A stretch of DNA of 64,000 nt from an uncultured Bacilli bacterium (GCA_934120715.1 CAKOUW010000007.1:1-64000); one strand, 5' to 3'. Shown: positions 52,857 to 62,305, numbered from the stretch's first letter. Notes: generated from the letters alone by a model not told the origin. Program-made: numbers and translations.

Positions 52857-53423
52857 ATGAAGAAAATAGTTAAAAATTATTATAAAACGACTAGGTTTTT
52901 ATTTTTGTATAAAAGTTTTTTATACCGTTTTGTAACTTTTACTACTGATTCTAAAGAACTTCAAGACCAGATAATAGTAAATGCTTTAAATATGAAAAAT
53001 CGAAAAAAAAGAATAACCTATATTTATGATTCTGCTTGTAAAATTATAGATGATTATAATGCCGATGAAAATATATGTGGATTTAAAAATTGCTAGTGTT
53101 ATCTTAATCGAAATACCAAGTATAAATATTGTTGTTGCAGATTATGCAAATATAAATCTGATATAGGTTGTCCAACTAGTAATTTGGCTTGTAAATTATT
53201 TAACTGTTCAGAGGTGTGTTCAAGGAGAAAAGTAATAAAATACGAAGATTTAAAAATATTAAAAATTTTAAGTATAAGACAAAGATTTGTTGTTAAATCT
53301 GATTATTTTTCATTAAGAGAAGATGTTTTAAAGGATTTATATTGTTATACTTTGACTTTTGCTATTATAAGAATAATATTACGTTTATTTAAGAATATAA
53401 TAGTCCGTAATAAAAGAATATGA
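52857..53423 (+). pseudogene. Cys-rich conserved protein interrupted by an amber codon
   Basis: The same frame is open from 52857 (or 52836) to 53423 except for one TAG at 53094-53096. Before it are 79 codons ending KNC; after it the frame continues CYLNRNTKYKYCCCRLCKYK, then GCPTSNLACKLFNCSEVC and a hydrophobic C-terminus. The cluster of about a dozen Cys suggests metal binding. A CAG-to-TAG change would explain the stop. Function unknown. TAG ends other genes here normally, so recoding is unlikely. Confidence 0.7.
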
Positions 53424-53984
53424 ATAATATATAATTTACTTATAAGATTAGTTTGCAATATAACTAATTTTTTTCTATATATATTTAAATTTGAACTGAA
53501 AAGTGATTATGGTGTAAGTTTTGGAAACATTGTTAAGCTTTGAACTTTTTTCTTGTAATATTAACATACGATAAAGTCGTGTATAAATTTTACTATAATG
53601 GCAACTGTTTTATTACTAATAAAAGAATTTATCGTGGTAACAATGATGGTGTTGTAGATATAAAATTATAAAAGGTGATAATCATTATCTTTTATCACAT
53701 GCATTTAAAGATAAATATTTATATCAATGGTTTGAAAGAATGTGAAAGGGCATTAGTCTAATGAGAGTAGTAAGTATAGATGATCTTGTTGTAACAAATT
53801 ATTATTATAAGGATGAGATGGAGGTATGACTTTACATGATATAATAGTTAATTTAGGGTTAAGCAGGCTTTTTATTAGAAGCTGTTGATGTTGGTAATAT
53901 AGATAGTAGAGAGTCATCTATTTACAAATAAGTGGTTTTATATTATTATTTAAATATAATAGTCTAGGATTAGGATGTGTAGTT
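53424..53984. other. Degraded stretch at the right end of the accessory island
   Basis: 561 bp with no intact gene. It holds the right 27-bp repeat, followed in frame by KFYYNGNCFITNKRIYRGNN and a stop, and other short protein-like runs (HAFKDKYLYQWFERM; VVSIDDLVVTNYYYKDEM) each cut by stops. I see no continuation of dacA here. Confidence 0.5.
53571..53597 (+). repeat. Right copy of the 27-bp direct repeat
   Basis: Identical over 27 bp to 51783-51809; the flanking bases differ on both sides. The palindromic partner arm seen at the left copy is absent. Confidence 0.8.
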
Positions 53985-55262
53985 GTGAAAAAGGTATGCT
54001 GTATCATATTAATAGTTTTTTTAGTATTAGTTGGCGGTGGCGTGTGCATAGGTTATATAAATTACCAGCATGAGGAAGAGTATTTTCAAAATACAAAGAA
54101 ACAATATTATCAACTTTTTGATAAAGAAAATGTTCCTGTTGAAGATTTGACATTATCAAAAATAGTAAATTTAGAGAAAAATATTAAAGGAATTAAGAGA
54201 CATAAAGAGGAAAAGCAAAAGTTATCTAATGATATAAGAGAATTAAAATCTTATTATGTATTAAAACGTGAAATAGACGAAGTTTATCCGGATAAGATAT
54301 TAAATTCAACTGTAGATTCTAATAAGATAAATGAATTGAATCAGAAGTTTGATAAACTTATAGATCAATATAAGAATTATTTAAAAGATGATTTAGATGG
54401 AATAAATGAACAGAAAAAATATATAGATAGTGTTGAGTTAGAGGTAGCTGCATTATTTACTGATGCAGAAAAGACTAATTTAAAAGAAGGTATTACTAAA
54501 GAACAAGTTGAAGGTATTAGACAAAAAGTTGCTTCGTTGAAGCAACATGACTTAGTTGAGAGTAAGAATGTTGAATTGGATACGGCTATAAGTATTATTG
54601 ATAAACGTATAGAGGAAGAAAGAATAAAAAGAGAAGAAGCAGCAAAAAAAGCGGCAGAAGAAAAAAGAAAAAGACAGGAAGAAATACGAAATGCTTGGGT
54701 AATATTAAATGTTCCATATATTAGTCAAAATCATAATAATGTGGAAAATGGTTGTGAGGCAGCGTCATTATTAATGGCTTTACAATATAAGGGTTATTTA
54801 AATAGTATGACATTATATCAATATGCAACTGATATGCCAAAGAGTCCTAATAATAATGCTCAAGAGGGTTTTACTCATGATATTTTTACTAGGATTCCAA
54901 ATGATGTACCACATTGGATAGCTCCAGAACCTTTAGCAAGGTTTGGTAGAACTTCTTCAGGAAACCAAAATGTAGTTAATATAACAGGGGCTTCTTTAGA
55001 TGATTTAGATCGTGAATTAGATCAAGGCAATCCGGTTATAATTTATTTAACTGCTATGTTTAAGTCGCCAGCTAATTGGATAGAAGGAGCTCCACTAAAT
55101 TTACATGTTCAATTATTAGCTGGTTATAACAAAATAACAAATGAGCATTTAATAGTTGACCCATGGACTTATGCATCTGGTAGAACAAAATGGACTGTGT
55201 CAAGACAAACAGTTGAAAATATATATAACGCTCTTGGAAAGCAGAGTGTAGTTATAAGATAA
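53985..55262 (+). CDS. Secreted C39-like cysteine peptidase
   Basis: 425 aa from a GTG start. N-terminal membrane helix or signal (5-25), a long helical coiled region (30-235) rich in Lys/Glu, then a C39_2-type peptidase: Cys in VENGCEAASLLMAL, His in LHVQLLAGYN and Asp in IVDPWTYA. Such proteins cleave peptides, often at the cell wall. It overlaps the following DUF1294 gene by 1 bp. It stands at the right border of the degraded island. Confidence 0.85.
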   Translation: MKKVCCIILIVFLVLVGGGVCIGYINYQHEEEYFQNTKKQYYQLFDKENVPVEDLTLSKIVNLEKNIKGIKRHKEEKQKLSNDIRELKSYYVLKREIDEVYPDKILNSTVDSNKINELNQKFDKLIDQYKNYLKDDLDGINEQKKYIDSVELEVAALFTDAEKTNLKEGITKEQVEGIRQKVASLKQHDLVESKNVELDTAISIIDKRIEEERIKREEAAKKAAEEKRKRQEEIRNAWVILNVPYISQNHNNVENGCEAASLLMALQYKGYLNSMTLYQYATDMPKSPNNNAQEGFTHDIFTRIPNDVPHWIAPEPLARFGRTSSGNQNVVNITGASLDDLDRELDQGNPVIIYLTAMFKSPANWIEGAPLNLHVQLLAGYNKITNEHLIVDPWTYASGRTKWTVSRQTVENIYNALGKQSVVIR

Positions 55263-55516
55263 TGAATATTTATTTAATATTAATTAATATATTGGGATTT
55301 TTTTTAATCCTTATTGATAAAATAAAAGCCCGTAAAAAGGAATGGCGAATAAGAGAAAATAGTTTAATATTTTTAGCAATAATAGGGGCAGGTCCAGGTG
55401 AATTAATTTCAATGTTAATGTTTCACCACAAAACAAAAAAGAATAAATTTATTATTCTTATTCCAATAATTATAATAGTTCAAATTATTATCTATCTAAA
55501 TGTAAATGATCGGTAA
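55262..55516 (+). CDS. DUF1294 small membrane protein
   Basis: 84 aa with three membrane helices. The motif DKIKARKKEWRIRENSLI, then GAGPGELISMLMFHHKTKK, is typical of DUF1294. Its start ATG overlaps the stop of the peptidase gene. Function unknown. Confidence 0.82.
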   Translation: MNIYLILINILGFFLILIDKIKARKKEWRIRENSLIFLAIIGAGPGELISMLMFHHKTKKNKFIILIPIIIIVQIIIYLNVNDR

Positions 55517-55523
55517 AGAAAAA

Positions 55524-55549
55524 AAGAAGCATAGGCTTCTTATTTTTTT
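55524..55549. terminator. Terminator between DUF1294 and the SPFH gene
   Basis: AAGAAGC / GCTTCTT stem with 4-nt loop and A and T runs on either side; it overlaps the SPFH stop codon. Confidence 0.65.
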
Positions 55550-56424
55550 GGACGTTCTATCATTTCATTTATTGTTGTACCAATAGTTGCTAGGTTTTGT
55601 AATTCGCTAGGAACAATAATTTTAGTGGCATTTCCGTTAGCCACTTGTACCATGGCATCGTAGCTTTTAAGTTTTAATACTGCTTCATCAGGCTCAGCTG
55701 ACTTTAGTAGTTTTAGTGCATCTGCTTTAGCTTCAGCTAATTTAAGTATAGCTTGAGCTTCACCTTCAGCTTCTTTAATATGTGTTTCTCTTTTGGCATC
55801 TGCTCTTAAGATAGCACTTTCTTTTTCACCTTCAGCAATTAATATGGCAGCTTTCTTTTCACCTTCAGCTTGAAGAATTTTTTCACGTCTTTCACGTTCT
55901 GCACGCATTTGTTTTTCCATGGCTTCTTGAATATCTCTTGGTGGAATTATGTTCTTTACTTCAACTCTATTTACTTTGATACCCCATGGATCTGTTGCTT
56001 CATCTAGAATAGCACGCATTTTTGAATTGATAATATCACGACTTGTTAGTGTTTGATCAAGTTCAAGCTCTCCAATGATATTACGTAGAGTAGTTGCGGT
56101 TAAGTTTTCAATAGCATTTACGGGATTTTCAACTCCATATGTATAAAGTTTTGGATCTGTTATTTGAAAATAAACTACCGTGTCTATTTGCATTGTAACA
56201 TTATCTTTTGTTATAACAGGCTGTGGTGCAAAGTCTTTTACAATTTCCTTTAGGCTAACGTCGTTAGCAACTCTATCAATAAATGGAATTACATAGTGAA
56301 CTCCAGTTTGAAGTGTTGCATGATAACTTCCTAATCTTTCTGTTACTTTTGATCTTGATTGTGGAATGATTTTGATTCCAGCTACTATGATTATTAAAAT
56401 TATTATTAGAATAATCCATATCAT
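55540..56424 (-). CDS. SPFH/Band 7 membrane scaffold protein (stomatin-like)
   Basis: 294 aa. N-terminal membrane helix (1-20), then the Band 7 domain (VTERLGSYHATLQTGVHYVI, later ELELDQTLTSRDIINSKMR) and a long Ala/Glu-rich helix ending with EMIERPKK. It forms membrane microdomain scaffolds, like QmcA. It starts 1 bp after the NfeD-type gene, the usual partner. Confidence 0.92.
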   Translation of the reverse strand: MIWIILIIILIIIVAGIKIIPQSRSKVTERLGSYHATLQTGVHYVIPFIDRVANDVSLKEIVKDFAPQPVITKDNVTMQIDTVVYFQITDPKLYTYGVENPVNAIENLTATTLRNIIGELELDQTLTSRDIINSKMRAILDEATDPWGIKVNRVEVKNIIPPRDIQEAMEKQMRAERERREKILQAEGEKKAAILIAEGEKESAILRADAKRETHIKEAEGEAQAILKLAEAKADALKLLKSAEPDEAVLKLKSYDAMVQVANGNATKIIVPSELQNLATIGTTINEMIERPKK

Positions 56425-56425
56425 A

Positions 56426-56860
56426 TTAATTTTCCTCCTTTATTTTTTTTACTTTGAGTTTTACACCATTTATGGATAAAATTTTCACTTCATCATTAAT
56501 ATCTATTTCTTCATCAGCTATAGCAGTCCATTTTTTACCATCAACTTTTACTTCACCTGGTTCTAATGGCTTTATATTTTCTGTTACTATACCAATTTGA
56601 CCTATTACTCTATCTAGATTTGTTGGAACCATTTCTTTATCTTTAATTTTGTTAACAGCTTTCTTTGTAAATAGTAATGTGATAAGACTAATGACTATGA
56701 ATACTAAAATTTGTAATCCAATATTTTCTGTACATAGACTTACAAAGAATGATACTAGTGCTCCAATCGCAAACCATATAGTTACTAGGTTTATAGTAAA
56801 TATTTCAATTAATGTTAAAACTATAAAACTAACCATCCAAATAAATGACATATAACTCAC
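56426..56860 (-). CDS. NfeD-like membrane protein
   Basis: 144 aa with three membrane helices (about 5-70) and a C-terminal OB fold (VIGQIGIVTENIKPLEPGEV, then VDGKKWTAIADEEIDINDEV). NfeD proteins act with SPFH proteins in membrane quality control. Here it is the upstream gene of that pair. Confidence 0.92.
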   Translation of the reverse strand: MSYMSFIWMVSFIVLTLIEIFTINLVTIWFAIGALVSFFVSLCTENIGLQILVFIVISLITLLFTKKAVNKIKDKEMVPTNLDRVIGQIGIVTENIKPLEPGEVKVDGKKWTAIADEEIDINDEVKILSINGVKLKVKKIKEEN

Positions 56861-56938
56861 TTCCTAAAATAATTATACTATAAAATAATATGGTATACTA
56901 CAAAAATTAAGACCTTAATTATCTTTTTTAACTAATGT

Positions 56939-56967
56939 TTGACAAAGTATTTAATTTAATTTAAAAT
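56939..56967 (+). promoter_or_regulatory. Promoter of the trpS leader
   Basis: TTGACA, 17-bp spacer, TAAAAT, just ahead of the T-box. Confidence 0.75.
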
Positions 56968-56984
56968 TATCTTGTAAATTGTTG

Positions 56985-57213
56985 ATTCAGGATAGTAGAT
57001 AGTTTTAGTATTTAAAAGAGAACAGTTGGTTGGTGTGAAGCTGTAATACAAATTATTGAATGGGCTGATGAAAGACTACCGAAATAATAGTAGGCTAGTA
57101 CGGAGTTTCTCTTCGTTATTAAAGGAACATGTATGATGGTACATGGCTTATTATGTTAGGTGGCATTAGTAAGACTTAAATCTTATCCTATATATTAGGG
57201 TAAGATTTTTTTT
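56985..57213 (+). promoter_or_regulatory. T-box riboswitch for tryptophan
   Basis: The leader has the T-box plan: Stem I with AGGATAGTAG at its base and AGAGAACAGTTGG near its loop, a variable part, then GGTGGCATT (the T-box), and a terminator stem AAATCTTATCCTA / TAGGGTAAGATTT followed by eight T at 57177-57213. The box UGGC would pair with the 3' end of tRNA-Trp (discriminator G), which fits trpS downstream. Uncharged tRNA-Trp stabilises the antiterminator and lets transcription continue. Confidence 0.9.
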
Positions 57214-57225
57214 AGGAGTGATATT

Positions 57226-57258
57226 ATGTTAGATTTTCGATGGTGGTTTTACTTATAA
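57226..57258 (+). CDS. Trp-rich leader peptide before trpS
   Basis: Ten codons, MLDFRWWFYL, with two adjacent Trp codons and AGGAGTGAT ending 4 bp before the ATG. It lies between the T-box terminator and trpS. Its stop is about 30 bp before the trpS ribosome site. The layout recalls the Bacillus rtpA (anti-TRAP) leader, where a T-box is followed by a peptide with Trp codons. Here it may add a second, translation-based sensing step, which is inference. Confidence 0.55.
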   Translation: MLDFRWWFYL

Positions 57259-57303
57259 TTTAGTTATTATATAAAATAGAATAAGAAATAGGAGATGGAA
57301 TTT

Positions 57304-58353
57304 ATGGAAAATAAAAAAATAATATTAACGGGTGAGAGACCAACTGGTCCATTACATATAGGTCATTATGTTGGATCTTTAAGAAGCAGAGTTAAAATTC
57401 AAAATAGTGGTGATTATGATGAAATGTATTTATTCGCTGCTGATGCTCAAGCATTGACTGATAATTTTGATAATCCTAAGAAAGTTAGAGATAATATTTT
57501 TGAGGTGGCTTTAGATAATTTAGCTTGCGGTATTGATCCAAATAAGGTTAGTTATTTTATTCAATCTGAAGTATCAGAGTTAACTGAACTTACATTTTAT
57601 TATATGAATTTAGTAACTGTAGCTAGACTTCATCGTAATCCAACAGTTAAAGAGGAAATTAAATTACGTGGTTTTGAAGAAAGTATACCAGCTGGCTTTT
57701 TTACCTATCCAGTTAGTCAAACGGCTGATATTACAGCTTTTAAAGCTACAATTATACCAGTCGGTGATGACCAATTACCAATGATTGAACAGGCTAGAGA
57801 AATAGTGAGAAAGTTTAATTCTATTTATGGGGAAACATTAGTGGAACCAGAGGCACTACTACCTGAAACTGCTAATGAAAAGAGATTAGTTGGTACTGAT
57901 GGTAATGCTAAAATGAGTAAGTCTTTAGGTAATTGTATTTATTTAAAAGATAGTCCTGAGGAAATAAAGAAGAAAGTTTTTGGTATGTATACTGATCCTA
58001 ATCATATACGTGTTGATGATCCTGGTAAAGTAGAAGGTAATGTTGTATTTACTTATCTTGATGTTTTCTGTAAAGAAGATTCATTTGAAAAATATTTACC
58101 TGAATATAAAAATCTTGATGAGTTAAAAGCTCATTATAGACGTGGCGGTTTAGGTGATATGAAAATTAAAAAGTTCTTGAATGATGTTTTACAAGAAGAA
58201 TTAGCTCCAATACGTAAGAAAAGAGAGGAATTAGAGAAAAATCCAGAATATGTTTATAAAGTTTTAAAAGAGGGAACAGAAAAGGCTAGAAAGAAAGCTA
58301 GGGAGACTTTAAAAGAAGTAAAAAAAGCAATGATGCTTAATTATTTTGATTAG
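57304..58353 (+). CDS. trpS: Tryptophanyl-tRNA synthetase
   Basis: 349 aa from ATG 57304; the ATG at 57295 touches the ribosome site AGGAG and is unlikely. Class I signatures: PLHIGHYVGSL (HIGH) and NAKMSKSLGN (KMSKS). It charges tRNA-Trp with tryptophan. It is expressed under the T-box leader. Confidence 0.97.
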   Translation: MENKKIILTGERPTGPLHIGHYVGSLRSRVKIQNSGDYDEMYLFAADAQALTDNFDNPKKVRDNIFEVALDNLACGIDPNKVSYFIQSEVSELTELTFYYMNLVTVARLHRNPTVKEEIKLRGFEESIPAGFFTYPVSQTADITAFKATIIPVGDDQLPMIEQAREIVRKFNSIYGETLVEPEALLPETANEKRLVGTDGNAKMSKSLGNCIYLKDSPEEIKKKVFGMYTDPNHIRVDDPGKVEGNVVFTYLDVFCKEDSFEKYLPEYKNLDELKAHYRRGGLGDMKIKKFLNDVLQEELAPIRKKREELEKNPEYVYKVLKEGTEKARKKARETLKEVKKAMMLNYFD

Positions 58354-58417
58354 AATTGTTATTTATGGTATTATGGTTTTAGGTGTATAATCTACAACTA
58401 AAACTAGTAGTTAGTTT

Positions 58418-58446
58418 AGAATAGGTTAATACTATTCTTTTCTTTT
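58418..58446 (+). terminator. Terminator after trpS
   Basis: AGAATAG / CTATTCT stem followed by TTTTCTTTT, just before yfhO. Confidence 0.6.
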
Positions 58447-58459
58447 GGAGGTAAATAGT

Positions 58460-60652
58460 ATGAAGAAAAAGAGTATTTTTAAAAATTATTTATTTATGTC
58501 TTTTTTCCTTTCTTTTATATTAGGATGTTTAATTATTATACCTAATGTAATTGCTGGTAAGGGAGTATTTTCTTTATGGGCTGATTATAATGTGCAGCAA
58601 GTATTATTTGGAAAGATATCTAATTATTCATTTAAATCAGGGAGTTATTTATGGACTTGGTTTAATGATTTAGGAAGTAATTTTATCGCAACGTTTAGTT
58701 TTTATAATTTATTTAGTCCTTTTAGTTTGATTGCTTATTTATTTCCAGCAGATTGGTTTCCTATAATTAATCCATTTTTAATAATACTTAAATTTTCTGT
58801 ATCTGGGCTTACTTCATATTTATTCTTAAAGAGATACGTTAAAGATGGGAAATTAGCCGTATTAGGATCCTTATTATATTCTTTTTGTGGTTTCCAATTT
58901 ACAAATATCCTTTTTCATATGTATGATTCAGTAGTTTTATTTCCACTTCTTTTGTATACTCTTGATAATTTAGTATATGATAATAAAAAGTTACCTTTTG
59001 CCCTATGTGTTGCTTTAAATGCTTTTACTGATTGGTTTATGTTTATTGGTCAGGTTGTATTTGTAATAATATATTATTTGATTAAAATTTTATTAAAAGA
59101 TTATAAATTTAGTTGGAAACAGTTCTTTGATGTTCTTCTTGAGGGGTTACTTGGAACTTTACTGGCTAGTTTTATTTTAATACCTTCATTTTTATTTACG
59201 GTTTCTAATCCTAGGATTGATAATAACTGGACATTACTTAGTAGTCTTAAATATAATGGTTTATCACACTATTTTGAAATACTTAGAGCCTTTTTCTTCC
59301 CATCTGAAATTATGCATCCAAGGGCTTTTTTAAATATTGAAAACTATAGTAGTGTTGATTTCTACTTACCATTTGTAGGATCTGTTCTTGGCATTTCATA
59401 TATATTAAAAAAACCTAAAAGTTGGATTAGTGTTTTGATGATTACTTGTGTATTTATTATGGTAGTACCAATATTAAATAGTATGTTTTTTCTATTTACA
59501 ACAACATACTATGCAAGATGGTTTTATATGCCGGTATTAATTATGTCTTTAGCATCTTTAAAATGTTTAGAAGATAGGTCTAAAACAACATCTGGTTTTT
59601 TAATTTCTGTTGGTAGCTTGTTTTTGGTAATTTTGTCTTACTTTATATTACATTGGATTCATCCTAATACTGAATATATTCACGATATTAAATATATTTT
59701 TATGATGATTGGTGCTATGGTTATTAATTTAGTTATGCTTTTTCTAATATTGAAGTTTTCTAGAAATAAAGTTTCTTGGATTATTTTAGGAGTTATGATA
59801 TTTTCTTGTTTTTGGGGAAATTATACTATATATAAATATAGAGGAAATAAGTTTAACTATGATGAGTATTTTAATAATTATATAAATGGTTATAAAGAAA
59901 TTAAATTTAAGGAGCTTGTTAGAAGTAATGCTACTGATTCATGTCTACCTAATTTAGGATTGGTAATTAAAAATAGTAATTTAAATTCTTTTAATTCAAA
60001 TATTTCTGGTAGTGCTTTTGAGTTTTATAAGAGTATAGATTATAATAGAATTGTTTCTACCTATATTGATTATAAGGATAGGGATTTAAATAATTTTTTA
60101 TCAGTTAAATATATTATTTCTTGTGGTAATTCTGATCTTAGTGAATTTGGATATGAGTTAGATCATAATACCAAAAACTATGGTGTGTATTCTAATCCTG
60201 ATTTTAGAGAGATGGGTCTTGTATTTAATAAATATATCAGTAATAATGAATTTATGAAATATAGTACAGATTTGAAGACTAGTAGTCTTAATGAAAGTAT
60301 TATTTTAAGTAAGGAACAAATAAAAAAGTATGGTGCTCTTTATGATAATGTGGTAAATATTCAGAGTAATAAATTTGAATATATTAATAATGGATTTAAA
60401 TCATCTATTGATTTGAGTGGAGATACTTTAATTTTATATACTGTTCCATATGATGAGGGTTGGAAGGCTACTATAAATGGAAAGACAGTTCCAATCGAGA
60501 AAGTTGATAATGGATTCATGGCTGTTAAAGGTAATAAGGGTAGTAATAAGATTGTGTTTTATTATTATCCTAAGGGATTAAATATTGGTTTAGTTATATC
60601 TTTCTTTTCGCTTGGCGGTTTGATTTTTTATAAATTAAAAAGTAAGCATTAA
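58460..60652 (+). CDS. yfhO: YfhO-family membrane glycosyltransferase
   Basis: 730 aa from the ATG at 58460, with TTGGAGG upstream. About twelve membrane helices cover residues 10-470, followed by a soluble part and a last helix. The patterns LLYSFCGFQFTNILFHMYDS and TLILYTVPYDEGWKATINGK fit YfhO, a GT-C protein needed in Gram-positive bacteria for glycosylation of lipoteichoic acid. The family is large and its substrate here is unknown. Confidence 0.9.
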   Translation: MKKKSIFKNYLFMSFFLSFILGCLIIIPNVIAGKGVFSLWADYNVQQVLFGKISNYSFKSGSYLWTWFNDLGSNFIATFSFYNLFSPFSLIAYLFPADWFPIINPFLIILKFSVSGLTSYLFLKRYVKDGKLAVLGSLLYSFCGFQFTNILFHMYDSVVLFPLLLYTLDNLVYDNKKLPFALCVALNAFTDWFMFIGQVVFVIIYYLIKILLKDYKFSWKQFFDVLLEGLLGTLLASFILIPSFLFTVSNPRIDNNWTLLSSLKYNGLSHYFEILRAFFFPSEIMHPRAFLNIENYSSVDFYLPFVGSVLGISYILKKPKSWISVLMITCVFIMVVPILNSMFFLFTTTYYARWFYMPVLIMSLASLKCLEDRSKTTSGFLISVGSLFLVILSYFILHWIHPNTEYIHDIKYIFMMIGAMVINLVMLFLILKFSRNKVSWIILGVMIFSCFWGNYTIYKYRGNKFNYDEYFNNYINGYKEIKFKELVRSNATDSCLPNLGLVIKNSNLNSFNSNISGSAFEFYKSIDYNRIVSTYIDYKDRDLNNFLSVKYIISCGNSDLSEFGYELDHNTKNYGVYSNPDFREMGLVFNKYISNNEFMKYSTDLKTSSLNESIILSKEQIKKYGALYDNVVNIQSNKFEYINNGFKSSIDLSGDTLILYTVPYDEGWKATINGKTVPIEKVDNGFMAVKGNKGSNKIVFYYYPKGLNIGLVISFFSLGGLIFYKLKSKH

Positions 60653-60655
60653 TTA

Positions 60656-60686
60656 TACTATAGTATTTGTTACTATAGTTTTTTTA
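60656..60686 (+). terminator. Terminator after yfhO
   Basis: ACTATAGTA / TACTATAGT stem, 5-nt loop, T tract. Confidence 0.75.
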
Positions 60687-60737
60687 ATATTTAATTTTCT
60701 TTTTCATATAATTAGATGAATTATTAGAGGAGATTAT

Positions 60738-60839
60738 ATGATTAGATTACCAAAAGAATTATCAATTATGATGATGAAGTTTTTTTTGAAGACTAGTGTT
60801 TTAAGAATTACTGATAATAAGTTAAAGAGTGATTTATAA
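60738..60839 (+). CDS. Small protein paired with serine recombinase
   Basis: 33 aa from an ATG with AGAGGAGAT upstream. Sequence begins MIRLPKELSIMMMKFFLKTS and ends in a basic tail. Its stop is 2 bp before the recombinase start, so the two are an operon. The MKFFLK-x-S-(V/I) core recurs in the remnant at 51989, again right before a recombinase. No family recognised. Confidence 0.6.
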   Translation: MIRLPKELSIMMMKFFLKTSVLRITDNKLKSDL

Positions 60840-60841
60840 TT

Positions 60842-62242
60842 ATGAATACGGCTATTTATTGTAGGGTATCTACTGAGGAACAGGCAAATGATGGCTTTAG
60901 TATTCATGCTCAAAAAGACAAACTTACTAAGTATGCAGAAGTTAATGATTGGAATATAGTTGATTATTATATTGATGATGGTATATCTGGTAAAAACTTA
61001 ACTGATAGAAGTGAAGTTTTAAGATTAATTAATGATGTTAGAGATGGGAAAATAGATAATGTACTAGTTTATAAATTAGATCGAATAACTAGGAGTGTTA
61101 AAGATCTTATTTATTTAATTGAGTTATTTGATAAGTATGATTGTACATTTAATTCACAGACTGAAAAGATTGATACTTCTAATGCTGTTGGGAGAATGTT
61201 TGTTAAAATAATAGGGATCTTTGCTGAATTTGAAAGAGAAAATTTGGCTGAGAGAGTTACTTTGGGATATGAGCAGAAAACTAGAGAAGGTAATTATACT
61301 AATTGTAATGGTGTTTTTGGATATGATTATTTAGTTGGGAATGGAAGTTTAAAAATAAATGAATATGAAGCTTTATATGTAAAAAAGATATTTGAATGGT
61401 ATTTAAATGGTGAATCTATGGTTAGTATTGCGAATAATTTAATAGAATTAGATATTCCTACTAAAAGAGGTGGTAAGTGGCATGCTTCAACAATTAAATC
61501 TATACTTACTAATCCTCTTTATATAGGTAGAGTTAGATATGGAGTAAATAAAAATAATAACTTTGAAGTTGATGGTAAAGATATAGAACCAATAATTAAT
61601 AAAGAGTTATTTTATAGTGTTAATGAATTGATTGAATCGAGAAAGAAATTTTATAATAAAAGATCTTCTTCTAATGATACGTATTATTTTAGAATATTAA
61701 GATGTAGTAGTTGTGGTAGTAGATTTATAGCTAGAGAACAAATAAAAAATAATAAAAAATATATTACTTATAGATGTATAAATAAAGAATGTAAAACTAT
61801 GGGTTTTTCTCATAAGAAAATGGAAGAAGCTTTTTTAAAGTATTTAGATAATGTAGAAGATTTTGAATATACTACTAGTATTTTTGATGATAATTTAGAA
61901 AAAGTAGATAAAGATAGAATAGTAGTAGAGAGGCTTAAAAAGAAAAAAAATAAAGTATTAGAACTTTATTTAAATGAAGAGATAGATCATGATAAATATA
62001 CTCAGTTAAATAATAATATAGAAAGAGAAATTGTTTCTGTATCATATGATGGTTTTTCTTATGATATTGATAATAGTGATATAAGTAGAAATATAGTTAA
62101 TTTAAAAAATAATTTTATTAATTTGACTAATCATGAGAAAAAAGTATTTTTAGAGAGATTTGTTAGGGAGATTAAGGTTAGAAAAGATGATGGAGATGTT
62201 TTTATTGATAATGTATTATTTAAGTGTTGTGATATAATATAG
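60842..62242 (+). CDS. Large serine recombinase, intact copy
   Basis: 466 aa. Resolvase domain with catalytic Ser in YCRVSTEEQANDGF and LDRITRSVKDLIYL; recombinase domain about 155-265; zinc ribbon LRCSSCGSRF with CINKEC; coiled coil to the end. The first 45 residues are almost the same as those of the remnant at 52081, so the two are recent copies. The element has just this gene and the small ORF. The response-regulator start lies 64 bp downstream. Confidence 0.93.
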   Translation: MNTAIYCRVSTEEQANDGFSIHAQKDKLTKYAEVNDWNIVDYYIDDGISGKNLTDRSEVLRLINDVRDGKIDNVLVYKLDRITRSVKDLIYLIELFDKYDCTFNSQTEKIDTSNAVGRMFVKIIGIFAEFERENLAERVTLGYEQKTREGNYTNCNGVFGYDYLVGNGSLKINEYEALYVKKIFEWYLNGESMVSIANNLIELDIPTKRGGKWHASTIKSILTNPLYIGRVRYGVNKNNNFEVDGKDIEPIINKELFYSVNELIESRKKFYNKRSSSNDTYYFRILRCSSCGSRFIAREQIKNNKKYITYRCINKECKTMGFSHKKMEEAFLKYLDNVEDFEYTTSIFDDNLEKVDKDRIVVERLKKKKNKVLELYLNEEIDHDKYTQLNNNIEREIVSVSYDGFSYDIDNSDISRNIVNLKNNFINLTNHEKKVFLERFVREIKVRKDDGDVFIDNVLFKCCDII

Positions 62243-62305
62243 GTGTTATTTTATGTTTTTAATTCTTATTTAATAATTTTATTATATACAGTATGTGGTG
62301 ATGTT

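Noticed and set aside
53094..53096. Amber codon as evidence for TAG recoding
   Set aside because: TAG ends ftsY, sufC and other intact genes in the window, so it is a normal stop here.
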